A stretch of DNA of 64,000 nucleotides from Microbacterium sp. ProA8 (GTDB taxonomy: Bacteria; Actinomycetota; Actinomycetes; Actinomycetales; Microbacteriaceae): the NCBI RefSeq assembly GCF_039905635.1, contig NZ_CP157000.1, forward strand, positions 1,798,001-1,862,000, read 5' to 3'. The position numbers were made by a program, and so were the translations under genes. The notes under the pieces are model-generated. The model did not search any database. It was not told the DNA's origin and was given only the letters and a program-made list of their open reading frames with translations. Shown in pieces: positions 44,188 to 53,612 of the stretch (its first letter is position 1; every line of letters starts with the position of its first letter).

Positions 44188-45600
44188 ATGATCGCGCTCA
44201 CCATCGCCCAGATCGCCCACGCCCTCGCGGGCGAGGCGCACTTCGCCGACGGCGACACGCCCGACACGCTCATCTCGGGAGCGGTCGACACCGACTCCCG
44301 GCTCATCGCCCCGGGCGGCGTGTTCGTCGCCAAGCCGGGCGATGAGACCGACGGGCACCTCTTCGTCGAGGCCGCGGTCGAGAAGGGCGCGGCGCTGGCG
44401 ATCGTCGAGCGCCGCGTCGACGCCCGCGTCACGCAGATCGTCGTGTCCGACGCCGTCGCCGCCCTCGCCGACCTCGCGCGCGAGGTCGTGAAGCGGGTCC
44501 GGGATGCCGGTGTGCTTCGAGTGGTGGGCATCACCGGGTCCAACGGCAAGACGACCACGAAGAACCTGCTGGCCCGCATCCTCGAGGGCGAGGGCGAGAC
44601 CGTCTCGCCGAAGGCGTCGTTCAACAACGAGGTCGGTGCGCCGCTCACGATGCTGCGCGTCACCGAGACCACGGAATTCCTCGTGAGCGAGTTCGGCGCG
44701 AGCGCGCCGGGCGAGATCGCGCGCCTCGCAGGCCTCGTCGACCCCGATGTCGGCGTCGTCCTCATGGTCGGCATGGCCCACGCCGGCGGGTTCGGCGGCA
44801 TCGAGGCCACCTTCCACGCCAAGTCCGAGCTCATCCGGGCACTGAGCGCCGGGGGAGTGGCGGTGCTCAACGCCGACGACGCCCGCGTCGCCGCGATGGC
44901 CCCCATCGCCGCTGAGCAGGGCGCAGCCGTGCGCTGGTTCGGCCGCGGCCCCGCCGCCGATGTCCGTGCCGACGACGTCGTGGTGTCGGCATCCGGAACG
45001 TCCTTCACGGTGACCGCCGACGGCATCTCGCTGCCGCTCCGCCTACGCGTACTGGGCGAGCACCACGTCATGAACGCGCTCGCCGCCATCGCCGCGGCGA
45101 CCACCCTCGGTGTCTCGCTCGCCGACGCGGTCGCGCGTCTCGAGACCGTGGAGATCGCCGAGCGGTGGCGCATGCAGCCGCTCGGGTCGGATCGCGTCCG
45201 CATCATCAACGACGCCTACAACGCGAGCCCCGACTCGATGTCGGCCGCCCTGCGGACCCTCGCCCAGATCACCGGTCCCGGGGAGCGCACCGTCGCGGTG
45301 CTCGGGGCGATGAGCGAGCTCGGCGAATACGCGGAGGAAGAGCACGACCGCGTCGGTCTGCTCGCGGTGCGGCTCGGCATCCAGCGCATCGTCGTCGTGG
45401 GCGACGCCGCGCGCCGGATGTACCTCGAAGCCGTCGCCCAGGGCTCGTGGGACAACGAGGCCGTCTTCTTCGCGACGGCCGACGAGGCTTTCGACTACCT
45501 GCAGGGTGAGCTGCGCGACGGCGACCGTGTGCTCGTGAAGTCGTCGAACTCGGCGGGACTGCGGTTCCTCGGCGATCGTCTGGGAGAATCGTTCTCGTGA
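44188..45600 (+). CDS. murF: UDP-MurNAc-tripeptide--D-Ala-D-Ala ligase
   Basis: The 470-residue ligase adds D-Ala-D-Ala to the UDP-MurNAc-tripeptide. The P-loop VVGITGSNGKTTTKNLL, the FNNEVG motif and INDAYNASPDSM are clear. It has the MurF-type N-terminal domain rather than MurE's. Its TGA overlaps the mraY GTG. Confidence 0.94.
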   Translation: MIALTIAQIAHALAGEAHFADGDTPDTLISGAVDTDSRLIAPGGVFVAKPGDETDGHLFVEAAVEKGAALAIVERRVDARVTQIVVSDAVAALADLAREVVKRVRDAGVLRVVGITGSNGKTTTKNLLARILEGEGETVSPKASFNNEVGAPLTMLRVTETTEFLVSEFGASAPGEIARLAGLVDPDVGVVLMVGMAHAGGFGGIEATFHAKSELIRALSAGGVAVLNADDARVAAMAPIAAEQGAAVRWFGRGPAADVRADDVVVSASGTSFTVTADGISLPLRLRVLGEHHVMNALAAIAAATTLGVSLADAVARLETVEIAERWRMQPLGSDRVRIINDAYNASPDSMSAALRTLAQITGPGERTVAVLGAMSELGEYAEEEHDRVGLLAVRLGIQRIVVVGDAARRMYLEAVAQGSWDNEAVFFATADEAFDYLQGELRDGDRVLVKSSNSAGLRFLGDRLGESFS

Positions 45601-46709
45601 GATCTCTCCTGACGGCGGCGGCGATCTCGCTGGCATTCACCCTCTTCCTCACCCCCGTCTTCCTGCGGCTGTTCCGCAAGTGGGGCTGGGGCCAGGTCAT
45701 CCGCACGCCGGAGGACATCCGCAACCCGAATCACCACACCAAGCGCGGCACGCCCACGATGGGCGGCACGATCTTCATCGTCGGCACGATCGTCGGCTAC
45801 CTCGTCGGCTGCTACGTGGGCAACAACCCCCCAACCGTCTCGGGCCTGCTGGTGATGTGGATGATGGTCGGGCTCGGCGCCGTCGGCTTCATCGACGACT
45901 ACATGAAGGTCCGCCAGCAGAAGTTCATGGGTCTGAGTGGCTGGCGCAAGATCGTCGGTCAGGTCATCGTGACGGTGCCGTTCGGCATCGTCGCCCTGAA
46001 CTTCCCCAACCAGTTCGACCAGACGCCGGCCTCGCCATACATCTCGGTGTTCCGAGATGTGCCGGTGCTCGGCTTCATGACGCTCGGGCTCATCGTCGGC
46101 TGGATCCTCTACCTGGCGTGGGTCACCTTCATCGGCGTGGCTTTCTCGAACAGCACGAACGTGACGGACGGCCTCGACGGCATGGCTGCCGGCGCCGGGA
46201 TCTTCGTCATCGGCGCCTACAGCCTCATCGCGTTCTGGCAGTTCAACCAGGCGTGCTGGGGTGGCGAGGGACTCTCGGCGGCCGCCAAGGCCGCGTGCTA
46301 CCCGACGCGCGACCCCTTCGACCTGGCCATCATCTCGGCGTCGTTCGTGGGCGCGCTCGTCGGGTTCCTCTGGTGGAACGCGCCGAAGGCCAAGGTCTTC
46401 ATGGGCGACGTCGGATCGATGGCCATCGGCGGCGTCATCGCCGCGATGGCGATCCTCACGCGCACCGAGCTTCTCGCCGTGCTCGTCGCCGGCGTCTTCA
46501 TCATCGGCCCCGGCTCGGTGATCCTGCAGCGCCTCTACTTCAAGATCACGCGCGGCAAGCGGCTCTTCCTGATGAGCCCGTTCCACCACCATCTCGAGCT
46601 CCGCGGCTGGTCGGAGGTCACCATCGTCGTGCGCATGTGGATCATCGCGGGCCTCCTCGCGGTGTCGGGCGTCGGCTTCTTCTACGTCGAATGGCTCTCG
46701 CGCACATGA
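45597..46709 (+). CDS. mraY: Phospho-N-acetylmuramoyl-pentapeptide transferase
   Basis: The 370-residue polytopic protein makes lipid I on undecaprenyl phosphate. Conserved cytoplasmic motifs are HHTKRGTPTMGG, GFIDDYMKV, NSTNVTDGLDG, FMGDVGSMAIGG and the late FHHHLE histidines. The start GTG overlaps murF's stop and its own TGA overlaps murD's ATG. Confidence 0.97.
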   Translation: MRSLLTAAAISLAFTLFLTPVFLRLFRKWGWGQVIRTPEDIRNPNHHTKRGTPTMGGTIFIVGTIVGYLVGCYVGNNPPTVSGLLVMWMMVGLGAVGFIDDYMKVRQQKFMGLSGWRKIVGQVIVTVPFGIVALNFPNQFDQTPASPYISVFRDVPVLGFMTLGLIVGWILYLAWVTFIGVAFSNSTNVTDGLDGMAAGAGIFVIGAYSLIAFWQFNQACWGGEGLSAAAKAACYPTRDPFDLAIISASFVGALVGFLWWNAPKAKVFMGDVGSMAIGGVIAAMAILTRTELLAVLVAGVFIIGPGSVILQRLYFKITRGKRLFLMSPFHHHLELRGWSEVTIVVRMWIIAGLLAVSGVGFFYVEWLSRT

Positions 46710-48259
46710 CCTCGGAACGCCTGTCCACCCTCACCAGCTGGAACGCCGACTGGAAGGGGCTGCGGGTCGCGGTGCTCGGGATGTCGGTCACCGGCTTCTC
46801 CGTCGCCGACACGCTCGCCGAGCTCGGCGCCGAAGTGCTCGTCGTGACGGAGAGCGCCGAGGAAGAGTACGAGCGCCTGCTGCCGGTCATCGGGGCGCGG
46901 CTCTGGACCGGCGGCCTCGACGCCGTGCCGGCCGAGCTCGCGGACTTCGCGCCCGAAGTCATCGTGGCGTCGCCGGGCTTCGCGCCGCGGCATCCGGTCA
47001 TCTCGTGGGCACGTGAGCACGACATCGCCCTGTGGGGTGACGTCGAGCTCGCGTGGCGGGTGCGCGACAAGGTGGTGCGGGCGGACGGCACGCCCGCGGA
47101 CTGGATCCTGATCACGGGCACCAACGGCAAGACCACGACCACCCGACTCACCGCGACCATGCTCGTCGCGGGTGGGCTGCGGGCCGCCCCCGTCGGCAAC
47201 ATCGGCACTCCCGTGCTCGACGCGGTGCGCGACCCCTCCGGCTTCGACGCGCTCGTGGTCGAGCTCTCGAGCCACCAGCTCTGGTACCTCGGGCTCCAGG
47301 ACTCGCCCGACCCGGTGTCACCGTGGGCGGCGGTGTGCCTCAACCTCGCCGACGATCACCTCGAGTGGCACGGCTCGTTCGACGCCTACCGCGCCGCGAA
47401 GGCGCAGGTGTACGACAACACGCGCGTCGCGTGCGTGTACAACAAGGCGGATGCCGCGACCCAGCGCATGGTCGAGGACGCCGAGGTCGTCGAGGGGGCG
47501 CGCGCGATCGGCTTCGATCTGGGCGTGCCGGGTCCGAGCGACCTCGGGGTCGTCGAGGGCATCGTCGTCGACCGTGCCTTCCTCGACGACCGGCGCACCA
47601 GCGCGCTGGAGCTCACCACCGTGGACGAACTGGCCACGAAGGGCCTCGCCGCTCCCCACATCGTCGCGAACATCCTGGCCGCGGCCGCGCTGGCGCGGTC
47701 GATGGATGTCGCACCCGCGGCGATCCGCGATGCCCTGCGCGGCTTCCGGCTCGACCCCCACCGCATCGAGGTCGTCGCACAGCACGAGGGCATCACCTGG
47801 GTCGACGACTCCAAGGCCACCAACCCGCACGCCGCGGCTTCGTCGCTCGCGGCGTACCCCGGCGCCGTCTGGGTCGTCGGCGGCCTGCTCAAGGGCGTCG
47901 ACGTGTCGGAGCTCGTCTCGGGCCGGGGCGCCGGCACCAAGGCGGCCATCGTGATCGGCGTCGACCGTGCGGCGGTGGTCGCCGCGTTCGAGCGACACGC
48001 GCCCGCGGTGCCGGTGTTCCAGGTCGAGGCCGTTGAGACTGAAGAGGTCATGGCGCAGGTCGTCGAACTGGCGGCAGGGGTGGCGCGTGACGGGGACGTG
48101 GTTCTGCTCGCTCCCGCTGCGGCATCCTTCGACCAGTTCGCCTCCTACGCGGACCGTGGTCGCAGATTCGCTGCCGCGGTGAGGGATCGGATCGGAACGG
48201 GGGAGCAGCGTGACCACGACGCAGCCGCCGCGGACCCGGCAGACCCCGACGCCGCCTGA
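46706..48259 (+). CDS. murD: UDP-MurNAc-L-Ala--D-Glu ligase
   Basis: The 517-residue ligase adds D-Glu to UDP-MurNAc-L-Ala. The P-loop LITGTNGKTTTTRL, SSHQL, NLADDHLEWHG and DDSKATNPHAA are present. The ATG at 46706 overlaps mraY (ATGA); an upstream ATG at 46691 is possible. Its last 50 nt overlap ftsW in another frame. Confidence 0.95.
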   Translation: MTSERLSTLTSWNADWKGLRVAVLGMSVTGFSVADTLAELGAEVLVVTESAEEEYERLLPVIGARLWTGGLDAVPAELADFAPEVIVASPGFAPRHPVISWAREHDIALWGDVELAWRVRDKVVRADGTPADWILITGTNGKTTTTRLTATMLVAGGLRAAPVGNIGTPVLDAVRDPSGFDALVVELSSHQLWYLGLQDSPDPVSPWAAVCLNLADDHLEWHGSFDAYRAAKAQVYDNTRVACVYNKADAATQRMVEDAEVVEGARAIGFDLGVPGPSDLGVVEGIVVDRAFLDDRRTSALELTTVDELATKGLAAPHIVANILAAAALARSMDVAPAAIRDALRGFRLDPHRIEVVAQHEGITWVDDSKATNPHAAASSLAAYPGAVWVVGGLLKGVDVSELVSGRGAGTKAAIVIGVDRAAVVAAFERHAPAVPVFQVEAVETEEVMAQVVELAAGVARDGDVVLLAPAAASFDQFASYADRGRRFAAAVRDRIGTGEQRDHDAAAADPADPDAA

Positions 48260-49484
48260 ACCACCCGCCCGCCGCGGTCTCGCCGCCCGGGTGTCGCTCG
48301 GCCGCGTCTTCGCGCCGGTGCCCAGCGAGTTCCTGCTCATCGCCTCGACGGCGCTCCTGCTGACGGTCTTCGGGCTCGTCATGGTGCTGTCCGCGACGTC
48401 AGCGATCGCGACGTCCCGTGGGGTGGCACCCTGGGAGGACGTCATCAAGCAGGTCGCCTTCGCTGCGATCGGCATCCCGCTGATGTTCATCGCGAGCCGT
48501 CTGCCCGTCGCCTTCTGGAAGAAGATCGCGTGGCCGGCACTGATCTTCGGCGTCGCGTTCCAGCTGCTGGTGTTCACGCCCCTCGGCCACAGCGCCGATG
48601 GCAACCGCAACTGGATCACCATCGCGGGTTTCCAGGCGCAGCCGTCGGAGTTCCTGAAACTGGGGCTCGCGCTCTGGGTCGCGTACGTGCTGTTCCGCAA
48701 GCGGTCGCTGCTGACGAAGTGGCAGCACGTCTTCATCCCACTCGTGCCCGTGGCAGGAATGGCGATCGCGACCGTGCTCGCCGGTGACGATCTCGGCACG
48801 GCCATGATCCTCGTGCTCATCGTGCTCGGCGCGCTGTTCTTCTCGGGCGTCAAGCTGCGCATCTTCATCCTGCCCGCGATCGCGGCGGCGGCGGCTGTCG
48901 CATTCCTCGCGGTCACCAGCCCCGACCGCATGCGCCGCTTCATGAGCTTCCTCAACCCCAACTGCCTCGACGACTACTTCAACGACTGCTATCAGCCGTT
49001 GCACGGCATCTGGGGTCTCGCGAGCGGAGGCATCTTTGGGCTCGGCCTCGGAAACTCGCGCGAGAAGTACGACTGGCTCCCCGCCGCGGCGAACGACTAC
49101 ATCTTCGCCATCGTCGGCGAGGAGCTCGGACTCATCGGCTGCGCCGTCGTGCTCAGTCTGTTCGCCCTCTTCGCAGTGGGTGCGTTCCACGTCATCCGCA
49201 AGACCGATGACCCCTTCGTGCGGATCGCCGCCGGCGGTATCACCGTGTGGATCGTGGGGCAAGCGCTCATCAACATCGGCGTCGTCCTGCGCGTCTTCCC
49301 GGTGCTCGGTGTGCCGCTGCCGTTCATGTCGCAGGGCGGCACATCGCTCTTGTCGGTGCTGATCGCCGCGGGCGTGCTGCTGTCGTTCGCGCGGTCGCTG
49401 CCGGCATCCATCGCCCGTCGTGAAGCCGCGATCGCCGACGCCCGCGCTGCCCGCGAGCGCGCGAAGCTCCGCGCCGTCCGCTGA
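48210..49484 (+). CDS. ftsW: Lipid II polymerase FtsW
   Basis: The 424-residue SEDS protein polymerises lipid II at the septum with FtsI. About ten membrane segments, with GNRNWITIAGFQAQPSEFLKL, GLGLGNSREKYDWLPAAANDYIFAIVGEELG and LPFMSQGG typical of the family. GTG start with GGGGGAGC nearby, overlapping murD by 50 nt. Confidence 0.94.
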   Translation: MTTTQPPRTRQTPTPPEPPARRGLAARVSLGRVFAPVPSEFLLIASTALLLTVFGLVMVLSATSAIATSRGVAPWEDVIKQVAFAAIGIPLMFIASRLPVAFWKKIAWPALIFGVAFQLLVFTPLGHSADGNRNWITIAGFQAQPSEFLKLGLALWVAYVLFRKRSLLTKWQHVFIPLVPVAGMAIATVLAGDDLGTAMILVLIVLGALFFSGVKLRIFILPAIAAAAAVAFLAVTSPDRMRRFMSFLNPNCLDDYFNDCYQPLHGIWGLASGGIFGLGLGNSREKYDWLPAAANDYIFAIVGEELGLIGCAVVLSLFALFAVGAFHVIRKTDDPFVRIAAGGITVWIVGQALINIGVVLRVFPVLGVPLPFMSQGGTSLLSVLIAAGVLLSFARSLPASIARREAAIADARAARERAKLRAVR

Positions 49485-49646
49485 GCCGAGGCATCCGTCG
49501 CATTGCGTGCCGTGCGGTCACGTTCGGTGTGTGCCGGGGCTTGGGGCGCGCCGCGACCGCTCGGGGCGCGTGCAGTGCGCCCCGAACGGCCGCCGCGCGC
49601 CCCAAACAACCCGTGGGCCACGGGGTACGCCGGGTAGGCTCGGGGA

Positions 49647-50744
49647 GTGACGACGTACCTCCTGGCCGGCGGCGGTACCGCCGGACACGTCAACCCGCTC
49701 CTGGCCGTCGCCGATGCCCTGCGGGCCCGCGACCCCGAGGCCGAGGTGCTCGTGCTCGGCACGCGCGAAGGACTCGAGGCGCGGCTCGTGCCCGAGCGCG
49801 GCTACGAGCTGCTGTTCGTCGACAAGGTGCCCTTCCCGCGCCGCCCGAACCCGGCCGCGGCCGCCTTCCCCGCGCGGCTGCGCCGTGCGATCGCCCAGGT
49901 GAGGTCGCACATCTCCGCCCGCGGCGTCGACGTCGTCGTCGGCTTCGGCGGCTACGCGGCGGCGCCCGCGTACCTGGCGGCGCGCCGCGAGCGCGTGCCG
50001 TTCGTCGTGCACGAGGCGAACGCGCGTCCGGGGCTGGCGAACGTGCTGGGCGCACGCTCGGCTGCCGGCGTCGGTGTCGCCTTCGAGGGCACGCCGCTGA
50101 AGCGCTCTCGTGTCGTCGGGATGCCGCTGCGCCGCGAGATCGTCACGCTCGACCGCGACGCGCTCCATGCCGAGGCCGCCGCGCACTTCGGTCTCGATCC
50201 GGCGAAGCCGGTGCTGCTGGTGTTCGGCGGATCCCTCGGTGCGCAGCGCCTGAACGCGGCGTTCGGCGAAGGCCACGGCGCCGCCTGGCGCGATGTGCTC
50301 GACGCCGGCTGGCAGCTGCTCCACGTGACCGGCGAGCGTTCGGAGCTGCCCGACCCGGGCGTCACCGGCTACGCCGTGCGCCGCTACGTCGACCGCATGG
50401 ACCTCGCCTTCGCGCTGGCGGACTTCGTCGTGTCGCGGGCCGGAGCGGCAACCGTCAGCGAGCTCAGCGCGCTCGGCATCCCGACCGTCTACGTGCCCTA
50501 CGCCGTCGGGAACGGCGAGCAGGCGCTCAACGCCTCGTCCGCGATCCGCGCCGGCGCCGCGGTGCTGATTCCGGATGCCGAGTTCACCGGCGACCGTGTG
50601 CGCGCGGAGGTCATCCCGCTGCTGTCGGACGAGGCCCGGCGCGCCGCGATGGCGGAGGCGGCGGCATCCGTCGGCACCCGCACGGGCACCGAGAACGTCG
50701 TCGCGATGATCGACGAAGCGCTCCAGGATTCAGGACGCGGGTGA
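49647..50744 (+). CDS. murG: UDP-GlcNAc transferase MurG
   Basis: The 365-residue GT-B enzyme adds GlcNAc to lipid I. It shows GGGTAGHVNPLLAVADAL, GFGGYAAAPAYLAA, FGGSLGAQRLN and the C-terminal RAGAATVSEL. GTG start, 6 nt after TAGGCT (49635-49640). The 162-bp gap after ftsW therefore contains its own promoter. Its 3' end overlaps the convergent gntR by 15 bp. Confidence 0.94.
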   Translation: MTTYLLAGGGTAGHVNPLLAVADALRARDPEAEVLVLGTREGLEARLVPERGYELLFVDKVPFPRRPNPAAAAFPARLRRAIAQVRSHISARGVDVVVGFGGYAAAPAYLAARRERVPFVVHEANARPGLANVLGARSAAGVGVAFEGTPLKRSRVVGMPLRREIVTLDRDALHAEAAAHFGLDPAKPVLLVFGGSLGAQRLNAAFGEGHGAAWRDVLDAGWQLLHVTGERSELPDPGVTGYAVRRYVDRMDLAFALADFVVSRAGAATVSELSALGIPTVYVPYAVGNGEQALNASSAIRAGAAVLIPDAEFTGDRVRAEVIPLLSDEARRAAMAEAAASVGTRTGTENVVAMIDEALQDSGRG

Positions 50745-51104
50745 CGCCTCGCTCCCACGCAGCGCGGCGGTGACGATCGCGAGGGCTTCGTCGGCGTCGA
50801 GGCGCAGGTCACGCACCTGGGCCGCGAAGGCGGCGGCGGCGCGCTGAAGCTGCTGACGTGCTGGGTCGGGGTCGAACGCGACGAACGTGCCGTTGCGACC
50901 GCGGGTCTCGATGACCCCGGATACCTCCAGCTCGCGGTACGCGCGTGCCACCGTGCCCGGTGCGATGCCCAGTTCTTCGGCCAGGCGCCGGACGGTGGGA
51001 AGCCGTTCGCCGGCGCCCAGCTCCCCGGATGCGACGGAGTCGACCAGGCCGGCGCGGAGCTGTTCGAACGGCGGGACGGGAGAGGACGGGTCGATGAGGA
51101 TCAT
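50730..51104 (-). CDS. GntR-family regulator, YtrA type
   Basis: The 124-residue protein is a short GntR winged helix (PPFEQLRAGLVDSVASGELGAGERLPTVRRLAEELGIAPGTVARAYRELEVSGVIETRGRNGTFV) with a short dimerisation helix tail, typical of YtrA-like regulators. It is the second gene of an operon with the membrane protein gene upstream (ATGA overlap). Such regulators usually repress their own operon and respond to envelope stress. It sits antisense within the dcw cluster. Confidence 0.9.
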   Translation of the reverse strand: MILIDPSSPVPPFEQLRAGLVDSVASGELGAGERLPTVRRLAEELGIAPGTVARAYRELEVSGVIETRGRNGTFVAFDPDPARQQLQRAAAAFAAQVRDLRLDADEALAIVTAALRGSEASPAS

Positions 51105-52018
51105 GCGGGGCTCCCTTCGGGGGCGACGGGCCGGCGGAGCCACTCGGGATAGAGGTTCGTGCGAAGCCGGCGTCCCGTGCTCGGGTAGATGAATGTGAGC
51201 GCGATGAGACCCCATGTGGGCACCTGGCTTGCGAAGGTGCTGAAGAGGACGTCTGCTCCGAGCCACAGGGCTCCCAGTGCGAGCGCGCACGCCAACCACG
51301 CGGACAGCGCCGCTGAGAGTCGGAGCGCACTGAGCGCGGTCGTGCGGAACGCGTCGTCCCATGCGAGTTCGAGAGTGTCGGAGGCCGGCTGCGGCTGCGT
51401 GAGCACGAGTCGTTCCACGGCCGGCAACGCTGCGAACACGACCACGCTGACGACCGCGGCGAACACTGCGGCGGCAGCGAATGCGTCGTCGACGCGCGCG
51501 GGCTGGCGAACCCATTGCAGCGCGAGCGCCGTGAACGCGAGCGCCGCGGCGACGGCGAGAACCCAGGGAAGCACCAGCCGGAACCGATCGAGGTAGTCGA
51601 CCGCGCCGAGCGCCCGCGCGCGGGCGACTCGCGGTGCGTCGGGGGCGGGCCGGAACAGTCGCTCCCGGACGTTGACGACGGCCGAGGCGAACCCGGTGGC
51701 GACGAGCAAGGGGATGACGACGATGATCGGGAATGCCGGACTGGCGGCGACGGGAGTGAGCAGGAGCGGCGACAGGACCACCGTCGTCACGAGCATTGTG
51801 ATCGCGGTCGTGAGGCTGCTGACGCGACCGCGCCGAGCCACCGAATCGCGGGTTGCCGTGGTGCCGTACGGTAGGCGCACGCGCAGGGAGAATCGGTCCG
51901 CACGCGCGTACGCGGATGTCTTCGACGACATTGCGACGACGAGTCCGATGCACAGCACCAGCATCGCCAGGAGGAATGCCCCGCTGAAAGCCCGCACGGT
52001 CTCTGGATCGATGTTCAC
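51101..52018 (-). CDS. Multi-pass membrane protein co-transcribed with GntR gene
   Basis: The 305-residue product has about eight hydrophobic segments with few polar motifs; I recognise no defined family. Pairing with a YtrA-type GntR suggests an envelope-stress or cell-wall-antibiotic role, but no ABC transporter ATPase is present as in ytr operons. The GTG at 52018 follows TACAAA by 6 nt, so it is probably leaderless. A longer TTG start at 52045 would lie inside the promoter and is rejected. Confidence 0.8.
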   Translation of the reverse strand: MNIDPETVRAFSGAFLLAMLVLCIGLVVAMSSKTSAYARADRFSLRVRLPYGTTATRDSVARRGRVSSLTTAITMLVTTVVLSPLLLTPVAASPAFPIIVVIPLLVATGFASAVVNVRERLFRPAPDAPRVARARALGAVDYLDRFRLVLPWVLAVAAALAFTALALQWVRQPARVDDAFAAAAVFAAVVSVVVFAALPAVERLVLTQPQPASDTLELAWDDAFRTTALSALRLSAALSAWLACALALGALWLGADVLFSTFASQVPTWGLIALTFIYPSTGRRLRTNLYPEWLRRPVAPEGSPA

Positions 52019-52024
52019 GTCTCC

Positions 52025-52053
52025 TTTGTACGGGTTCTGTACCAATGTGTCAA
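52025..52053 (-). promoter_or_regulatory. Promoter of the membrane protein-gntR operon with overlapping operator
   Basis: On the minus strand TTGACA (52048-52053), 17 bp, TACAAA (52025-52030), then 6 nt to GTG. The inverted repeat TTGTAC...GTACCAA (52026-52045) covers the -10 and most of the spacer, an ideal place for GntR to repress. Confidence 0.78.
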
Positions 52054-52133
52054 CACAAAGCCATGGGTGACAGCCGTGTGTGCCAGCGCGCCGGGGCCGC
52101 GGAGACCGTCACCCAACTTAGGATTGACGGGCC

Positions 52134-53606
52134 ATGATCAGACCCGATCTCAGTCTTCCCATCCCCGACGACATCACCGCCGCCCACTTCATCGGAATCG
52201 GCGGATCCGGCATGTCGGGGCTCGCCCGCATGTTCCTCGAGCGCGGCATCCGCGTATCGGGGTCCGACCGCGCCGACAGCAAGGGGCTGCGCGAGCTCGC
52301 CGAGCTCGGTGCGACGGTCCACGTCGGCCACGACGCCGCGAATCTCGCCGATGACGTCGACACGGTCGTGCACACGGGTGCCATCTGGCCCGAGAACCCC
52401 GAGTTCCTGCTGGCCAAAGAGCGCGGTCTGCACGTGATCCACCGCTCGCAGGCGCTCTACTGGCTGATCGGCGGACGCCGGCTCGTGTCGGTCGCGGGCG
52501 CTCACGGCAAGACCACCTCGACGGGCATGATCGTCACGGCGCTGCGCGACCTCGGGGTGGACCCGACATTCGTCAACGGCGGCGTCATCGCACAGCTCGG
52601 CGTGTCGAGCGGAAGCGGGCGGGACGACCTCTTCGTCATCGAAGCCGACGAGTCGGACGGCACATTCCTGCTGTACGACACGTCGATCGCGCTCATCACC
52701 AACGTCGACCCCGACCACCTCGACCACTGGGGCACGCGCGACGCCTTCTACGCCGCGTTCGCCCGGTTCGCGAACGAGGCGCGCGAGGCGGTCGTGATCT
52801 CGTCCGACGACGCCGGCGCCCAGCTGGTGACGGCGCAGCTCACCCACCAGCACGTCGTCACGTTCGGCGAGGCAGAGGGGGCGACCGTGCGCGTCACCGA
52901 CATCGTCACCGAAGGCCCTGTGTCGTTCCGCCTCACCCACGACGGTGTCACGGTCGATGCGCAGCTTCCCATCCCGGGCGCCCACAACGCGATCAACGCG
53001 GCCGGCGCCGTCGCGGTGCTCCTCACGCTCGGCCATGCGCTCGAGACGGCCGTGCGCGCCGTCGAAGGGTTCGCGGGCACGGTCCGCCGCTTCGAGCTTC
53101 ACGGCGTCGAGCGGGGCGTGAGCGTCTTCGACGACTACGCTCACCACCCGACCGAGGTCGCCGCCGCCCTCGCCGCGGCGCGGACGGTCGTCGGCGACGG
53201 GCGCATCATCGCGATCCAGCAGCCCCACACCTACTCCCGCACGAAGGATATGTACCAGGAGTTCGCCGACGTGCTCGAGCGCTACGCCGACCACACGGTC
53301 ATGCTCGACGTGTACGGCGCGCGCGAAGACCCCGTGCCGGGAGTGACCGGCGAGCTGGTGAGCGATGCCTTCGCCGACCCGTCGCACGTGCACTTCGTGC
53401 CCGACTGGCAGGAGGCCGCCGACTACACCGCGTCGGTCGCCCGCGCGGGCGACTACGTCATCACCCTCGGCTGCGGCAATGTGAACCTGATCATCCCGCA
53501 GGTGCTCGAGGCGCTCGGCCGCCCCGGCGGCGGCGCGACGAGCCCGGATGTCTTCACGCCCGCCCGGCCTTCCGGCCTGGCCGACCCGTCGAGTACCGCG
53601 AAGTAG
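52134..53606 (+). CDS. murC: UDP-MurNAc-L-alanine ligase
   Basis: The 490-residue ligase adds L-Ala to UDP-MurNAc, the first peptide-stem step. It has [38 protein letters not shown] and [16 protein letters not shown] (52119-52124) lies 9 nt before the ATG, suggesting a promoter of its own, since the inserted minus-strand operon cuts it off from murG. Confidence 0.95.
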   Translation: MIRPDLSLPIPDDITAAHFIGIGGSGMSGLARMFLERGIRVSGSDRADSKGLRELAELGATVHVGHDAANLADDVDTVVHTGAIWPENPEFLLAKERGLHVIHRSQALYWLIGGRRLVSVAGAHGKTTSTGMIVTALRDLGVDPTFVNGGVIAQLGVSSGSGRDDLFVIEADESDGTFLLYDTSIALITNVDPDHLDHWGTRDAFYAAFARFANEAREAVVISSDDAGAQLVTAQLTHQHVVTFGEAEGATVRVTDIVTEGPVSFRLTHDGVTVDAQLPIPGAHNAINAAGAVAVLLTLGHALETAVRAVEGFAGTVRRFELHGVERGVSVFDDYAHHPTEVAAALAAARTVVGDGRIIAIQQPHTYSRTKDMYQEFADVLERYADHTVMLDVYGAREDPVPGVTGELVSDAFADPSHVHFVPDWQEAADYTASVARAGDYVITLGCGNVNLIIPQVLEALGRPGGGATSPDVFTPARPSGLADPSSTAK

Positions 53607-53612
53607 GACCCC

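Noticed and set aside
48210..48259. Frameshift between murD and ftsW
   Set aside because: The 50-bp overlap is in different frames, both proteins are complete, and a ribosome site precedes the ftsW GTG.
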